Source: Gilvibacter sediminis
Lineage (GTDB): Bacteria; Bacteroidota; Bacteroidia; Flavobacteriales; Flavobacteriaceae
Direction: 5' to 3'
Length of the DNA: 64,000 bases
NCBI RefSeq assembly: GCF_028561565.1
Contig: NZ_JAQQTE010000004.1
Span: 265,017 to 329,016 of the forward strand
Part shown: positions 26,808 to 36,403 of the stretch, one piece after another
How positions within the stretch are numbered: position 1 is the stretch's first letter
Layout of the letters: each line of letters begins with the position of its first letter
Made by a program: the position numbers and the translations under genes
The notes under the pieces: generated by a model
Database searches by the model: none
The model's input: the letters and a program-made list of their open reading frames with translations, nothing else
Told to the model about the DNA's origin: nothing

Positions 26808-28865
26808 ATGAAGCATTTGATGAAAACCCTTAAGCCACTTGGAGCGCTGACTGTGCTCTTCCTACTGGTACTTAGTGCTTGTGATAAGGATCGTGATCTA
26901 GACTTTTTAGATCAAATCACTGAGCCACAAGATCTGCGTTTGTCCGTATCTCTTGCTCAAGACAATTCAGGTACTGTGACATTTACTCCAACAGCCATTG
27001 GAGCTTCTGTTTTCACTATTGAATATGGAGATGGCGGCGGTACTAGTGAGGAGCTTACACCGGGACAACAAGACACACACGTTTACGCTGAAGGAACCTA
27101 TACGGCGACCTTAACAGCGTTTAATCTAGAGGGTGAAAGCACTACTTTAGATGTAGAGGTGGTCGTTTCTTTCCGCGCACCAGAAAACCTAACTGTAAGT
27201 GTTCTTAGAACTGGAGATGCCTTTACTATTGACGTAAGCGCGACTGCAGACTTTGCAGCTAGTTTTGAAGTGTTCTTTGGAGAAGTGGCTGATGAAGAGC
27301 CTACGCCATTTGGCATAGGTGAGTCAGCATCTTATACGTATGCTGACGTTGGATTCTACGATGTACGCGTTGTAGCCTTAAGTGGTGGTGCTGCTACTGC
27401 AGAAGAGACTGTGACCATTGAGATCAGCAATCCAATTGTATTGCCTATCGACTTTGAGTCAGAAACTATTGATTACAACTTTACAGATTTTGCAGGAGCG
27501 CAGAGTCAGGTAATTGACAATCCAGATCCTTCGGGAATCAACACCAGCGCTAAAGTTGCTGAATTCCTTAAAGAAGACGGAGCCGATATTTTTGCAGGAA
27601 CCATCTTGCAATTAGGAGATCCTATCGATTTCAGCACCTTCCAAAGCTTTACCATAGATGTTTGGTCGCCTTTGGCTGGTTCCACAGTAAAACTAAAACT
27701 AGAGAACGCGGATGATCCAGCAATTGCTACAGAGATCGATGCCGTGACCACTACGACCAACGAGTGGGAGCAACTTGGTTTTGATTTCTCAGAAGCTGAT
27801 CTTACTCAAGAATATTCTAAAGTGATCGTATTCTTTGACTTTGGAAACACTGGAGCTGGAGACATCTTTTACTACGATAATATTGAACAAGCCAACGTAA
27901 CTACTGGAGCAGTAGTTACCCTTCCGGTTGATTTTGAAGACGATTCTTTAGATTACGGAATCGTTGGATTTGAAGGTGCGGAGTCTGCCCGAGAGGCCAA
28001 CCCTGTACCGGGTGGAATCAATACCAGTGCCAATGTGGTTCGCACTACCAAAACCGTAGGAGCGCAGTTCTTTGCGGGTACCATTGTTCAACTGGGAGCC
28101 CCAATCGATTTTAGCGAGACTACTAGCATCCGCATGAAGAGTTATTCGCCTAAGGCGGGAATTCCAGTGCGTATGAAGCTGGAGAATTCCGCTGATACTA
28201 GTGAATTTGTTGAACTCGATGTAAACACTACAGTTATTGATACTTGGGAGACTTTGGTTTGGAACTTTACCGGAGCCACTGGAACCTATGATCGAGTGAT
28301 CATCTTCTACGAATTCATCGTGGACCTACCAGGTGACGGTTCTACCTATTACTTTGACGATATTGAGTTGGATCTCGCCGGTGGCGATCCAGGCGTTGAA
28401 TTGCCTGTGGATTTTGAAGATCCAGATCTAACGTATACCATAGTTGGTTTTGAAGGAGCTGATTCTGCCGTAGAGGCCAACGCAGTGCCAGGAGGTATCA
28501 ATACTAGCGCTACTGTAGTGAGAACTATAAAAACAGTAGGGGCGCAATTCTTTGCAGGTACCATTGTAGAGCTTGATACGCCAGTAGATTTCTCAGCAAC
28601 CCAAATGATCTCCATCAATACCTATTCGCCTAAAGCGGGTATTCCGGTTCGATTGAAACTGGAAAACTCTGCAGACCCGGGTGAATTCGTTGAGTTGGAC
28701 GTAAATACCAATGTCATTGACACTTGGGAGACCTTAACTTGGGACTTCGCTCCATTGAGTCCAACAGGAACTTATGATCGTGTGATCATCTTCTTTGAGT
28801 TTGTCGTAGACCTACCTGGAGATGGATCCACTTATTATTTTGACGACATACAACTTGCTTTTTAA
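26808..28865 (+). CDS. Surface glycan-binding lipoprotein: two PKD-like domains plus three 160-residue modules
   Basis: 685 residues from the ATG at 26808, one base after the susD stop (the frame extends upstream inside susD but that is not the start). Lipobox LSAC followed by DKDRDLD (surface-export type). Residues about 40-120 form a PKD domain (IEYGDGGGTSEE, HVYAEGTYTATLTAFN); about 122-205 a second, degenerate one. Three related beta-sandwich modules follow, beginning with LPxDFE at residues 212, 372 and 532, each sharing GINTSA, FAGTIxxLxxPxDFS, the SPxAG block, and a TYYFDDIxL-like end. They resemble family 4/9-type carbohydrate-binding modules. Position after susCD and no catalytic domain indicate a laminarin-capturing SGBP. 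Confidence 0.88.
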   Translation: MKHLMKTLKPLGALTVLFLLVLSACDKDRDLDFLDQITEPQDLRLSVSLAQDNSGTVTFTPTAIGASVFTIEYGDGGGTSEELTPGQQDTHVYAEGTYTATLTAFNLEGESTTLDVEVVVSFRAPENLTVSVLRTGDAFTIDVSATADFAASFEVFFGEVADEEPTPFGIGESASYTYADVGFYDVRVVALSGGAATAEETVTIEISNPIVLPIDFESETIDYNFTDFAGAQSQVIDNPDPSGINTSAKVAEFLKEDGADIFAGTILQLGDPIDFSTFQSFTIDVWSPLAGSTVKLKLENADDPAIATEIDAVTTTTNEWEQLGFDFSEADLTQEYSKVIVFFDFGNTGAGDIFYYDNIEQANVTTGAVVTLPVDFEDDSLDYGIVGFEGAESAREANPVPGGINTSANVVRTTKTVGAQFFAGTIVQLGAPIDFSETTSIRMKSYSPKAGIPVRMKLENSADTSEFVELDVNTTVIDTWETLVWNFTGATGTYDRVIIFYEFIVDLPGDGSTYYFDDIELDLAGGDPGVELPVDFEDPDLTYTIVGFEGADSAVEANAVPGGINTSATVVRTIKTVGAQFFAGTIVELDTPVDFSATQMISINTYSPKAGIPVRLKLENSADPGEFVELDVNTNVIDTWETLTWDFAPLSPTGTYDRVIIFFEFVVDLPGDGSTYYFDDIQLAF
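27441..28863 (+). repeat. Three in-frame 480-base modules inside the glycan-binding gene
   Basis: Module starts at 27441, 27921 and 28401 are exactly 480 bases (160 codons) apart. The second and third modules are about three-quarters identical as protein, the first is more distant. Many differences between the last two are synonymous, so the copies are old enough for third positions to have drifted while protein sequence was held. Confidence 0.85.
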
Positions 28866-28874
28866 AAACTTACT

Positions 28875-30521
28875 ATGAAACGTATTTATCAGTTTATTTT
28901 CATCATCACAGTGATTCTGGGTGTTCAAGGATGTCAAGAAGACGATGTTGCCTTCGGAGACGTCTCAGCACCTACTAATTTGCAAGTTGAACTATCGGTA
29001 GCCAGCGACCAATCAGGCATAGTTAGTGTTTTACCATCGGCAGATAATGCCATTAATTTTCATGTCTTTTTCGAGCCTGATGCTGACCCTGTAGTTGTTA
29101 GTAATGGACAGGAGGCCACTTTTCGCTATATCGAAGTGGGCCAGTACACACGAGAGATCGTTGTAGTGGCCTTCGGCAGAGGAGGGGCTTCCAGCTCATT
29201 GCAGCTTACTGCAGAACTGGATGTAATTCTAACTCTAGATCCTGAGGTGCAATTTGCCTTAGCGGGTGACGGTACTAAAACTTGGGTTTGGGATTCTGGG
29301 TCTGGCGGCCACTTTGGTGTAGGTGATCCTGCAGTGGATTTTCCAAACTTCTTTAGCGCAGCGCCAAATCAGTTGGATCCTTGTCTTTATGACGATACCT
29401 TGACCTTCAGCTTTGACGGTTCAGGAGGATTCTTTTACACTTTGAATCCAGGCGATGCAACCTTTATCAACTGGACAGAGATCAAGCGCTTCTTTCCAGA
29501 AGCGAGCCCAGGAGAATTCGTTGACGAATGTCGAGACATTTCTGATCAGATCGCTTTAAATACAAACTTTGCCTTAATTGAGGCAGATGGAACTACAACA
29601 TTGACTGTTCCCGGAAGTACGCTGTCATACTTCGCAGGAATTACTGAATATGAGATCATTGAACTTACTGAGAATAAATTGGTAGTGCGTGGTCTTCAAG
29701 ATCCGTTTGATCCACCAGGAAATCAATTGGCTTGGTACCACACCTTTGTGCCAGAAGGCGGCGGAGGAGCTCCGAGTTGTGCTGGTGGCGCCACTGGAGA
29801 TGTTGGTAGCGGAAACAACGATGTCCTGGTTTGGGCTGAGGAGTTTGACGTACCTGGTGCTCCATGTGATGGTAACTGGACCTTTGAGATCGGAGATGGT
29901 TGTCCTGAGCTTTGTGGCTGGGGTAACGGTGAGGCGCAGTACTACACAGACAGACCAGAGAACGTAATTGTAGAAGACGGCATGCTTAAGATCACTGCCA
30001 GAGCGGAGACCTTTGAAGGTTCTGGTTTCACTTCTGCACGTATGATCACAAAAGATAAGTTTGAGTTCCAATACGGTCGTGTTGAAATGCGCGCCAAATT
30101 ACCTACTGGCGGTGGAACCTGGCCTGCATTCTGGATGCTAGGAGCCGATATTGATACCAATCCTTGGCCTGGAGCGGGAGAGATGGACATTATGGAGCAC
30201 GTTGGAAATAACCAAGACGTGATCTTTAACTCTTTGCACTTCCCAGGGAACTCAGGGGGTGATGCAATTACAGAGAGCACGCCTACAGCAGGGGTCTCTG
30301 ATGACTTCAATATTTACGCCCTTGAATGGACAGAAGACGAGATTATTTTCTACGTGAATGATGTAGTAGGGCTAAGCTTTCCGAACTCGGATGCTGTACC
30401 ATTCCGCAAAGATTTCTTCTTATTGGTGAATGTAGCCATGGGAGGAACCTTTGGAGGCGCTATTGATCCAGCCTTTGTGGAGTCCACTTTTGAAATCGAT
30501 TACATCCGCGTTTATCAATAA
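28875..30521 (+). CDS. GH16 beta-glucanase (laminarinase) lipoprotein with accessory domains
   Basis: 548 residues. Lipobox VQGC followed by QEDD (surface-type). Residues about 34-115 are PKD-like; about 118-295 hold a domain with TKTWVWDSGSGGHFGVG and FPEASPGEF that often precedes flavobacterial laminarinases; a Gly/Ser linker follows; about 315-548 is the GH16 domain. Catalytic motif ExDxxE reads EMDIME (E436 nucleophile, D438, E441 acid/base) and substrate-cleft motifs WTFEIGDGCPELCGWGN and RVEMRAKLPTGGGTWPAFWM are present. It should cut beta-1,3(1,4)-glucan at the cell surface for SusCD uptake. It lies 9 bases after the glycan-binding gene. Confidence 0.93.
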   Translation: MKRIYQFIFIITVILGVQGCQEDDVAFGDVSAPTNLQVELSVASDQSGIVSVLPSADNAINFHVFFEPDADPVVVSNGQEATFRYIEVGQYTREIVVVAFGRGGASSSLQLTAELDVILTLDPEVQFALAGDGTKTWVWDSGSGGHFGVGDPAVDFPNFFSAAPNQLDPCLYDDTLTFSFDGSGGFFYTLNPGDATFINWTEIKRFFPEASPGEFVDECRDISDQIALNTNFALIEADGTTTLTVPGSTLSYFAGITEYEIIELTENKLVVRGLQDPFDPPGNQLAWYHTFVPEGGGGAPSCAGGATGDVGSGNNDVLVWAEEFDVPGAPCDGNWTFEIGDGCPELCGWGNGEAQYYTDRPENVIVEDGMLKITARAETFEGSGFTSARMITKDKFEFQYGRVEMRAKLPTGGGTWPAFWMLGADIDTNPWPGAGEMDIMEHVGNNQDVIFNSLHFPGNSGGDAITESTPTAGVSDDFNIYALEWTEDEIIFYVNDVVGLSFPNSDAVPFRKDFFLLVNVAMGGTFGGAIDPAFVESTFEIDYIRVYQ

Positions 30522-30530
30522 TATACCAAA

Positions 30531-32816
30531 ATGAAAAAAGCAGCTTTATTAGGGATATTAGTTTTGGCCGTATGTTTTGCGGCCTGTAATTCGGAATCTG
30601 GATCCGCGACTGGAGCTTCCAATAGCGACAGTCCTTACGCGGCTCAAGTGGATTCTCTGTTGAGCATTATGACCTTGGAAGAAAAGATCGGTCAAATGAA
30701 TCAATACAACGGTTTCTGGAACGTAACCGGACCTGTGCCCGCAGGTGACGAAGCCGCAAATAAAAAATACGAACACCTCAAAAAAGGTTGGGTAGGTTCT
30801 ATGCTCAATGTGAGAGGAGTGGAAAATGTAAGAGCTGTTCAAAAGATAGCTGTTGAGGAGTCCCGTTTGGGGATTCCGCTCATCATAGGCTTTGATGTTA
30901 TCCACGGATATAAAACTTTAAGCCCGATCCCGTTAGCGGAGTCCGCAAGTTGGGACCTTGAGGCGATAAGTAATTCCGCAAAGGTTGCAGCAGCAGAATC
31001 TGCTGCATCTGGAATTAACTGGACATTTGCTCCCATGGTAGATATCGGACGTGATCCTCGTTGGGGACGCGTTATGGAGGGAGCAGGAGAAGACCCTTAC
31101 TTGGGCAGTTTGATAGCTGCTGCCCGCGTTAAGGGCTTCCAAGGAGATGACCTTTCAGATCCCTTTACCATAGCAGCGTGTACTAAGCACTTTGCCGGAT
31201 ATGGTTTTGCCGAAGGCGGAAAAGATTACAACACTGCCGATTTTGGCACCAGCACGCTGTACAATATGGTTCTACCCCCATTCAAGGCTACCGTAGATGC
31301 CGATGTAAAGACCTTTATGAACAGCTTTAATGTGCTTAACGGGATCCCAGCTACGGGGGATCAATTCTTGCAGCGCGAGGTCCTCAAAGGAAAATGGAAC
31401 TTCCAAGGATTTGTGGTATCGGACTGGGGCTCTATTGGAGAGATGATCGCCCACGGCTATGCAGAAGATGGTAAACATGCCGCAGAACTTGCAGCGAACG
31501 CAGGTTCTGATATGGACATGGAATCTTACCTATACGTGGAGCATTTAGCTGAGCTGGTACGCAACGGACGCGTTGATGAAACCTATATCACAGATGCTGC
31601 TCGTAGAATTCTTACGGTAAAGTATGAGTTGGGACTTTTTGAAGACCCGTACCGTTATTGTGATGAAGCGCGTGAGCAAGAAACTATAGGTAAAGCAGAA
31701 CACCAAGAGGCTGTATTGGATATGGCTAAAAAATCGATTGTCCTGCTAAAGAACGATAACAATTTACTCCCTTTGAAAAAGTCGGGGCAACGCATTGCCG
31801 TAATAGGTCAGTTTGCCAATGACAAAAACTCCCCACTGGGTAGTTGGAGAATTGCCGCTGATGACAACACTGCAGTAACACTGCTTGAAGGCTTAGCGGC
31901 CTACCCAGACAACTCCATCACTTATGCAGAAGGTGCTGCAGTCACTGTAGGAGAGAACTCTTTTGTTATGGAAGCTGCCATTAATGAAGATGACAAAAGC
32001 GGATTCGCTGAGGCGCGTCGTGTGGCTCGTGCTGCCGATGTAGTGATCATGAATCTAGGAGAAGTAGGATGGCAAAGTGGAGAGGGCAGAAGTCGAGTGA
32101 ACATCGACCTGCCTGGAGTACAACAAGAACTATTAGAAGCCGTCTATGAAGTGAATCCAAACATTGTTTTGGTTTTGCAAAACGGACGTCCTTTGGCTTT
32201 GCCTTGGGCTGATGAGAATATTCCAGCTATTGTAGAGGCTTGGCAATTGGGAACTCAAAGCGGAAACGCTATTGCTCAAGTGCTTTATGGCGATTACAAC
32301 CCGAGCGGTAAAATGCCAATGACCACGCCAAGAGATAAAGGTCAAATTCCTATCTATTACAACCACAAAAGTACTGGGCGTCCAGTAATTCCTGCACCGA
32401 ACTTAGTGTTCTGGTCGCATTATATGGATGAGTCTAACGCTCCTTTATATCCTTTCGGTCACGGACTGAGTTATACCACCTTCCAATATGAGGGTCTTGC
32501 CGTTAATGCTAACGGAGATGGTACTTTTAAAGTCAGCTTCACTTTAACCAATACTGGAGCAATAAAAGGGAAAGAAGTAGCTCAGCTTTACATTCAAGAC
32601 GTAGCGGCTTCAGTTACACGTCCCGTGCGTGAATTGAAAGGCTTCCAAATGGTTGAATTAGCACCTGGTGCTTCACAAGAGATTAGTTTTACACTTACCG
32701 ATACCGAACTGGGCTTTTACGACAATGATGGTGAGTTTGTCGTAGAAGACGGTTTGTATCGCGTTTTCATTGGCGGGAGTTCCGCTACAGAATACAGTGC
32801 AGAATTCACCAGATAA
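30531..32816 (+). CDS. GH3 beta-glucosidase, periplasmic lipoprotein type
   Basis: 761 residues. Lipobox FAAC followed by NSESGSATG, without the acidic run of its neighbours, which suggests periplasmic retention. GH3 N-terminal TIM barrel with KHFAGYG and nucleophile D298 in GFVVSDWGS; C-terminal alpha/beta sandwich (about 395-640, with VLLKNDNNLLPL) and fibronectin-III-like domain (about 670-760, YPFGHGLSYTTF). BglX-like architecture. It would release glucose from imported laminari-oligosaccharides. Nine bases from the first GH16 gene and 3 bases before the second. Confidence 0.95.
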   Translation: MKKAALLGILVLAVCFAACNSESGSATGASNSDSPYAAQVDSLLSIMTLEEKIGQMNQYNGFWNVTGPVPAGDEAANKKYEHLKKGWVGSMLNVRGVENVRAVQKIAVEESRLGIPLIIGFDVIHGYKTLSPIPLAESASWDLEAISNSAKVAAAESAASGINWTFAPMVDIGRDPRWGRVMEGAGEDPYLGSLIAAARVKGFQGDDLSDPFTIAACTKHFAGYGFAEGGKDYNTADFGTSTLYNMVLPPFKATVDADVKTFMNSFNVLNGIPATGDQFLQREVLKGKWNFQGFVVSDWGSIGEMIAHGYAEDGKHAAELAANAGSDMDMESYLYVEHLAELVRNGRVDETYITDAARRILTVKYELGLFEDPYRYCDEAREQETIGKAEHQEAVLDMAKKSIVLLKNDNNLLPLKKSGQRIAVIGQFANDKNSPLGSWRIAADDNTAVTLLEGLAAYPDNSITYAEGAAVTVGENSFVMEAAINEDDKSGFAEARRVARAADVVIMNLGEVGWQSGEGRSRVNIDLPGVQQELLEAVYEVNPNIVLVLQNGRPLALPWADENIPAIVEAWQLGTQSGNAIAQVLYGDYNPSGKMPMTTPRDKGQIPIYYNHKSTGRPVIPAPNLVFWSHYMDESNAPLYPFGHGLSYTTFQYEGLAVNANGDGTFKVSFTLTNTGAIKGKEVAQLYIQDVAASVTRPVRELKGFQMVELAPGASQEISFTLTDTELGFYDNDGEFVVEDGLYRVFIGGSSATEYSAEFTR

Positions 32817-32819
32817 TAT

Positions 32820-33584
32820 ATGTTGAGAGTTAGTCTGATCATATCGTCATTATTGTTCCTAGCAGGCTGCGGACACACGTCCAATAAGCTTGTCTTTGAA
32901 GAGAACTTTGACGGCAACTCGCTCAACGAAGTCTATTGGAATTACGAGCTGGGTGACGGCTGTCCAAACCTTTGCGGCTGGGGTAATAATGAGCGTCAGA
33001 TCTACAACAAGGCCAATGCGGTAGTAGACAATGGGCATTTGATCATCTCAGCTACCAAAAAAAATGGCGTCTACAATAGTGCGCGCATCACAACTAAAGG
33101 TAAAATGGAATTCCAATACGGGCGTATTGAAGTTCGAGCTAAACTACCGAAGGGTCAAGGTATTTGGCCAGCAATTTGGTTGTTGGGTAACGACATTGAT
33201 ACCAACACCTGGCCGGGATGTGGTGAGATCGACATTATGGAATACGTCGGGAAGCAACCCGGAGTAATCTATAACTCGCTACATACGCCAGACAGTTTTG
33301 GTGCAACCATTAATTCCAAACAGACCCATATTCCGGGAATCGAGAATGATTTCCATGTGTATCGCACGGACTGGACCGCAGAAAAGATTAGTTTTTATAT
33401 AGACAACAAAGAAGTATACACTTTTAAGCCCAAGGAGAAAAACGCTAAGACCTGGCCGTTTGATAAGCCATTTTATTTGATCATGAATATGGCCATTGGA
33501 GGACACTTTGGCGGCCCTGAGGTAGATGATAACATCTTCCCTCAGGATTTTGTCGTGGACTATGTGAAGGTGTACAATTTTTAA
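32820..33584 (+). CDS. Second GH16 beta-glucanase, single-domain lipoprotein
   Basis: 254 residues: lipobox LAGC then one GH16 domain. Catalytic EIDIME (E136, D138, E141), with NYELGDGCPNLCGWGNNERQ near the start and RIEVRAKLPKGQGIWPAIWL. It is clearly a paralog of the catalytic half of the 548-residue enzyme but lacks accessory domains and acidic residues after the Cys (GHTSNK), so it may work in the periplasm on oligomers. Having a surface and a periplasmic endo-enzyme is common in laminarin PULs. Confidence 0.93.
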   Translation: MLRVSLIISSLLFLAGCGHTSNKLVFEENFDGNSLNEVYWNYELGDGCPNLCGWGNNERQIYNKANAVVDNGHLIISATKKNGVYNSARITTKGKMEFQYGRIEVRAKLPKGQGIWPAIWLLGNDIDTNTWPGCGEIDIMEYVGKQPGVIYNSLHTPDSFGATINSKQTHIPGIENDFHVYRTDWTAEKISFYIDNKEVYTFKPKEKNAKTWPFDKPFYLIMNMAIGGHFGGPEVDDNIFPQDFVVDYVKVYNF

Positions 33585-33620
33585 ACTTGAAACTTGATTA
33601 TTAATTTAAATTTAAATGTG

Positions 33621-34487
33621 ATGAGAAAAACTTACTTACTATTAGCAGCTATGTTTGCTATGTTCACAAGTAATGCACAAACAACGATTGAAGTTGATCC
33701 TTGTGCTGGAGCTGACGGAGACGCTTGGTTCGGATTCATGAATGTATTCGAATTGGACGAAACAACTTTTGTATTCAACTCTGGATGGGGAGTAGGAGAC
33801 CTTAAGTCTACTGTAGATTGTGCTAATGGGCGTATTACCCTTCAACCAAACTTCAACACTTATGCAGACAACCCAGACGATCCGTTTTGGGTAGACCAAA
33901 CTACAGGAGAAGGTGCTAAGTTCATGAGAGCGAACACTATTGTAGGAGACAACTCTGGACTAGGTGGAGAGCAAACTTTCACAGGTGGAGTTGAAAGCTA
34001 TACTTTGAGTTCTGACTACAGCGTAGTAGCTTTTATCCGTGTATTCAACGCAGATTTCTCTGCTTTACTACGTGAGCAGACTTTGCCAATTACAGAGGCA
34101 GGAGTATTCTCAATGACGATGACTGAAACTGATGCAGCTGATGGGCAAGTACAGTTCGGATTTGAAGTATCTGGACCTAACGCTAACCCAGCAGACGAAG
34201 CAGCACTTGGAAGCGTAGTAGTAGGAGCTGTTGCTCTTAACGTAGACGAGTCTGAACTAGTAGGACTTTCTGTATATCCAAACCCTGCTAACGATGTGCT
34301 TAACGTACAAACCAAAACTCAGCAAAACGATATCGCTATCTTCAACGTACTTGGACAGCAAGTGTTGAGCCAGAAGCTAAGTGGTACAAACTCTGCTATC
34401 AACGTAGCTGGTCTTAAGACTGGTGTTTACTTTGCTACAGTGACTACTGACGCTGGACAGCAGCAGATCAAAATCGTTAAGCGATAG
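33621..34487 (+). CDS. Small secreted T9SS protein at the end of the PUL
   Basis: 288 residues from the ATG at 33621 (an in-frame TTG lies at 33594). Signal peptide ending TSNAQ; a beta-rich domain of about 190 residues (WFGFMNVFELDETTFVFNSG, TYADNPDDPFWVDQTTGEGA) that I cannot assign to a known enzyme or CBM family; and a type A T9SS sorting domain (about 216-288: YPNPANDVLNV, IFNVLGQQVLSQ, GVYFATVTT, KIVKR). It should be exported across the outer membrane and anchored or released. Its codon use is strongly biased, which suggests high expression. A strong terminator follows. Laminarin binding is a guess from position. Confidence 0.88.
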   Translation: MRKTYLLLAAMFAMFTSNAQTTIEVDPCAGADGDAWFGFMNVFELDETTFVFNSGWGVGDLKSTVDCANGRITLQPNFNTYADNPDDPFWVDQTTGEGAKFMRANTIVGDNSGLGGEQTFTGGVESYTLSSDYSVVAFIRVFNADFSALLREQTLPITEAGVFSMTMTETDAADGQVQFGFEVSGPNANPADEAALGSVVVGAVALNVDESELVGLSVYPNPANDVLNVQTKTQQNDIAIFNVLGQQVLSQKLSGTNSAINVAGLKTGVYFATVTTDAGQQQIKIVKR

Positions 34488-34538
34488 TCTTTAATAGAGG
34501 CAACAACTAAGAACAATACGTTCTTCATTTTTATTATT

Positions 34539-34574
34539 AACTTGCCCAGACCAGTCCGTTTGGGCAAGTTTTTA
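34539..34574 (+). terminator. Strong intrinsic terminator ending the laminarin PUL
   Basis: 10-bp perfect stem AACTTGCCCA (34539-34548) / TGGGCAAGTT (34561-34570), 12-base loop, then TTTTAT. A smaller hairpin AAGAAC/GTTCTT (34509-34525) precedes it. The symporter ATG lies only 20 bases after the T-tract, so any symporter promoter must overlap this structure, or the symporter depends on read-through. Confidence 0.9.
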
Positions 34575-34594
34575 TCAACCAACATTCAACAACT

Positions 34595-36244
34595 ATGCTA
34601 GCAATTGTATCCTTTGTAGGCTTTACCCTAATGGTGGGTGTCATCTCCTATTTTGCAACCCGAAAAACCGATGAAAGTACCAGTGATGGTTATTTTCTTG
34701 GAGGACGAAGTCTTACCGCTGGAGTCATTGCGGGTTCGCTGTTGTTGACCAACCTTTCTACAGAGCAGATCGTAGGACTTAACGGTTCTGCTTATGACCA
34801 AGGAATCTTGGTAATGGCCTGGGAAACGCTCGCTGCGATCGCGATCGTAGTTACGGCCTTATTTTTATTACCCCGCTATTTAAAAGGCGGACTCACTACG
34901 GTACCGACCTTCTTGGCCAGTCGTTTTGATGTCACCACAAAGACCTTGACCTCTGGATTGTTTTTGACTGGTTACGTAGTGGTACTACTTCCAGTGATCC
35001 TTTACTCTGGATCACTTGCAATTTCCAATATGTTCGGAATTCCAGAATTACTTGGTGTTTCTGATACAGCAGCGCTTTGGATCTGTGTTTGGGGAATCGG
35101 AATCATCGGTTCCATTTACGCCGTATTTGGTGGTCTTAAAGCGGTAGCAGTTTCTGATACTATAAACGCAATTGGACTTCTAATTGGTGGTTTACTCATC
35201 CCGATCTTTGGTCTTATGGCCATCGGTGATGGAAGTGTTATGGACGGATGGGCAACCCTTACAGAAGCCAATCCGGAGAAATTTAACGCCATGGGAAGCA
35301 ATACTAGTGCTATTCCATTCTCTACGATATTTACAGGAATGATGCTGGTTCAGCTTTTCTACTGGGGAACCAACCAACAGATCATTCAGCGTGCATTAGC
35401 CGCTAAAAACTTAAAAGAAGGGCAGAAGGGCTTGATCCTCGCTTCCTTCATAAAAATATTAGGTCCCGTGATCGTAGTATTGCCTGGGATCATTGCCTTC
35501 CACTATTTTCAAGGTGGTTTGGACCAAGCAGATGCAGCTTACCCACGATTGGTAAATGCAGTTTTGCCATCCGCTTGGCTTGGGTTCTTTGCTGCCGTTC
35601 TATTTGGAGCGATCTTGAGTTCGTTCAACTCGGTTTTGAATAGTTCGGTCACCCTATACGGAATCGACATCTACAAACAACACATCAACAAGGATGCTGA
35701 TGAGAAGACTGTGGTAAAGAACGGTAAGACCTTCGGAGTCATTCTAGCACTAGCTTCTATGTTCATTGCGCCTCAGTTGGCCAATGCGGGATCTTTATTT
35801 GATTACTTACAAGAGGTAAATGGAATTTACTCTATTCCAATTCTAACCATTATTGTGGTTGGTTATTTGACCAAGCGAGTTCCGGCTATTGCGGCTAAGA
35901 TCGGATTGCTGTCTGGTTCTTTACTCTATATCCTGAGTCAATTCATTATGCAACCCTATTTTGTTGAGAAGGCTATGGAGGATGCAGCAGCAAGAGGGAT
36001 CACTGATGCAGCACAGCTTGCCGTGATAGAGGCGGGAGCCTATCCACACTTCTTGCACATTATGGCTATCTTGTTTGGTGCCAATATAATAATCATGTTG
36101 TTCATTGGGTCAATTAAACCAAGAGAGACACCTTATGTACAAGAATACACCGAGCAAGTAGAGATTGAGCCTTGGAAGCATGTAAAGCTTGCAGGAGCGA
36201 TCGTTGTGATCATTGTGGTCAGTACTTACGTGTATTTCCAATAA
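34595..36244 (+). CDS. Solute:sodium symporter (SSS/SLC5 family), probable sugar carrier
   Basis: 549 residues, about 13-14 membrane helices. SSS features: N-terminal GYFLGGRSLTAGVIAGSLLLTNLSTEQIVG (LGGR-x-L motif), a Na+-site region around FAAVLFGAILSSFNSVLNSS, and a charged loop with DIYKQHINKDADEKTV. SGLT-like members import glucose, galactose or other monosaccharides with Na+. Location between the laminarin PUL and the alpha-glucan cluster suggests glucose, but the sequence does not prove it. Terminators on both sides make it a single-gene unit. Confidence 0.9.
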   Translation: MLAIVSFVGFTLMVGVISYFATRKTDESTSDGYFLGGRSLTAGVIAGSLLLTNLSTEQIVGLNGSAYDQGILVMAWETLAAIAIVVTALFLLPRYLKGGLTTVPTFLASRFDVTTKTLTSGLFLTGYVVVLLPVILYSGSLAISNMFGIPELLGVSDTAALWICVWGIGIIGSIYAVFGGLKAVAVSDTINAIGLLIGGLLIPIFGLMAIGDGSVMDGWATLTEANPEKFNAMGSNTSAIPFSTIFTGMMLVQLFYWGTNQQIIQRALAAKNLKEGQKGLILASFIKILGPVIVVLPGIIAFHYFQGGLDQADAAYPRLVNAVLPSAWLGFFAAVLFGAILSSFNSVLNSSVTLYGIDIYKQHINKDADEKTVVKNGKTFGVILALASMFIAPQLANAGSLFDYLQEVNGIYSIPILTIIVVGYLTKRVPAIAAKIGLLSGSLLYILSQFIMQPYFVEKAMEDAAARGITDAAQLAVIEAGAYPHFLHIMAILFGANIIIMLFIGSIKPRETPYVQEYTEQVEIEPWKHVKLAGAIVVIIVVSTYVYFQ

Positions 36245-36249
36245 CAAAA

Positions 36250-36275
36250 AAGGCGCTCACCGAGCGCCTTCCTTT
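36250..36275 (+). terminator. Intrinsic terminator after the SSS symporter
   Basis: 9-bp stem AAGGCGCTC / GAGCGCCTT with a 3-base loop, followed by CCTTTTAAT, 5 bases after the stop codon. Poly-A before the stem would also let it work weakly on the minus strand. Confidence 0.85.
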
Positions 36276-36326
36276 TAATATCAACTATAATAGCGACCCA
36301 CTGAAGGGTTAAAATTCACTAATAGA

Positions 36327-36342
36327 TGCTATTATTACTTCC
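36327..36342 (+). repeat. 16-bp direct repeat, copy 1 (lacI leader)
   Basis: TGCTATTATTACTTCC, repeated exactly at 37625-37640 upstream of pgmB. It overlaps the left arm of a small hairpin (TTACTT/AAGTAA). The 266 bases between the terminator and lacI contain this repeat and the LacI-type site at 36404, and nothing else I recognise. Confidence 0.6.
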
Positions 36343-36403
36343 TTGAAAGTAAAAGTAGCCTAAATATTGAGTCTGCAAAGTCCGCCATGAGGATAAAGAC
36401 CTA

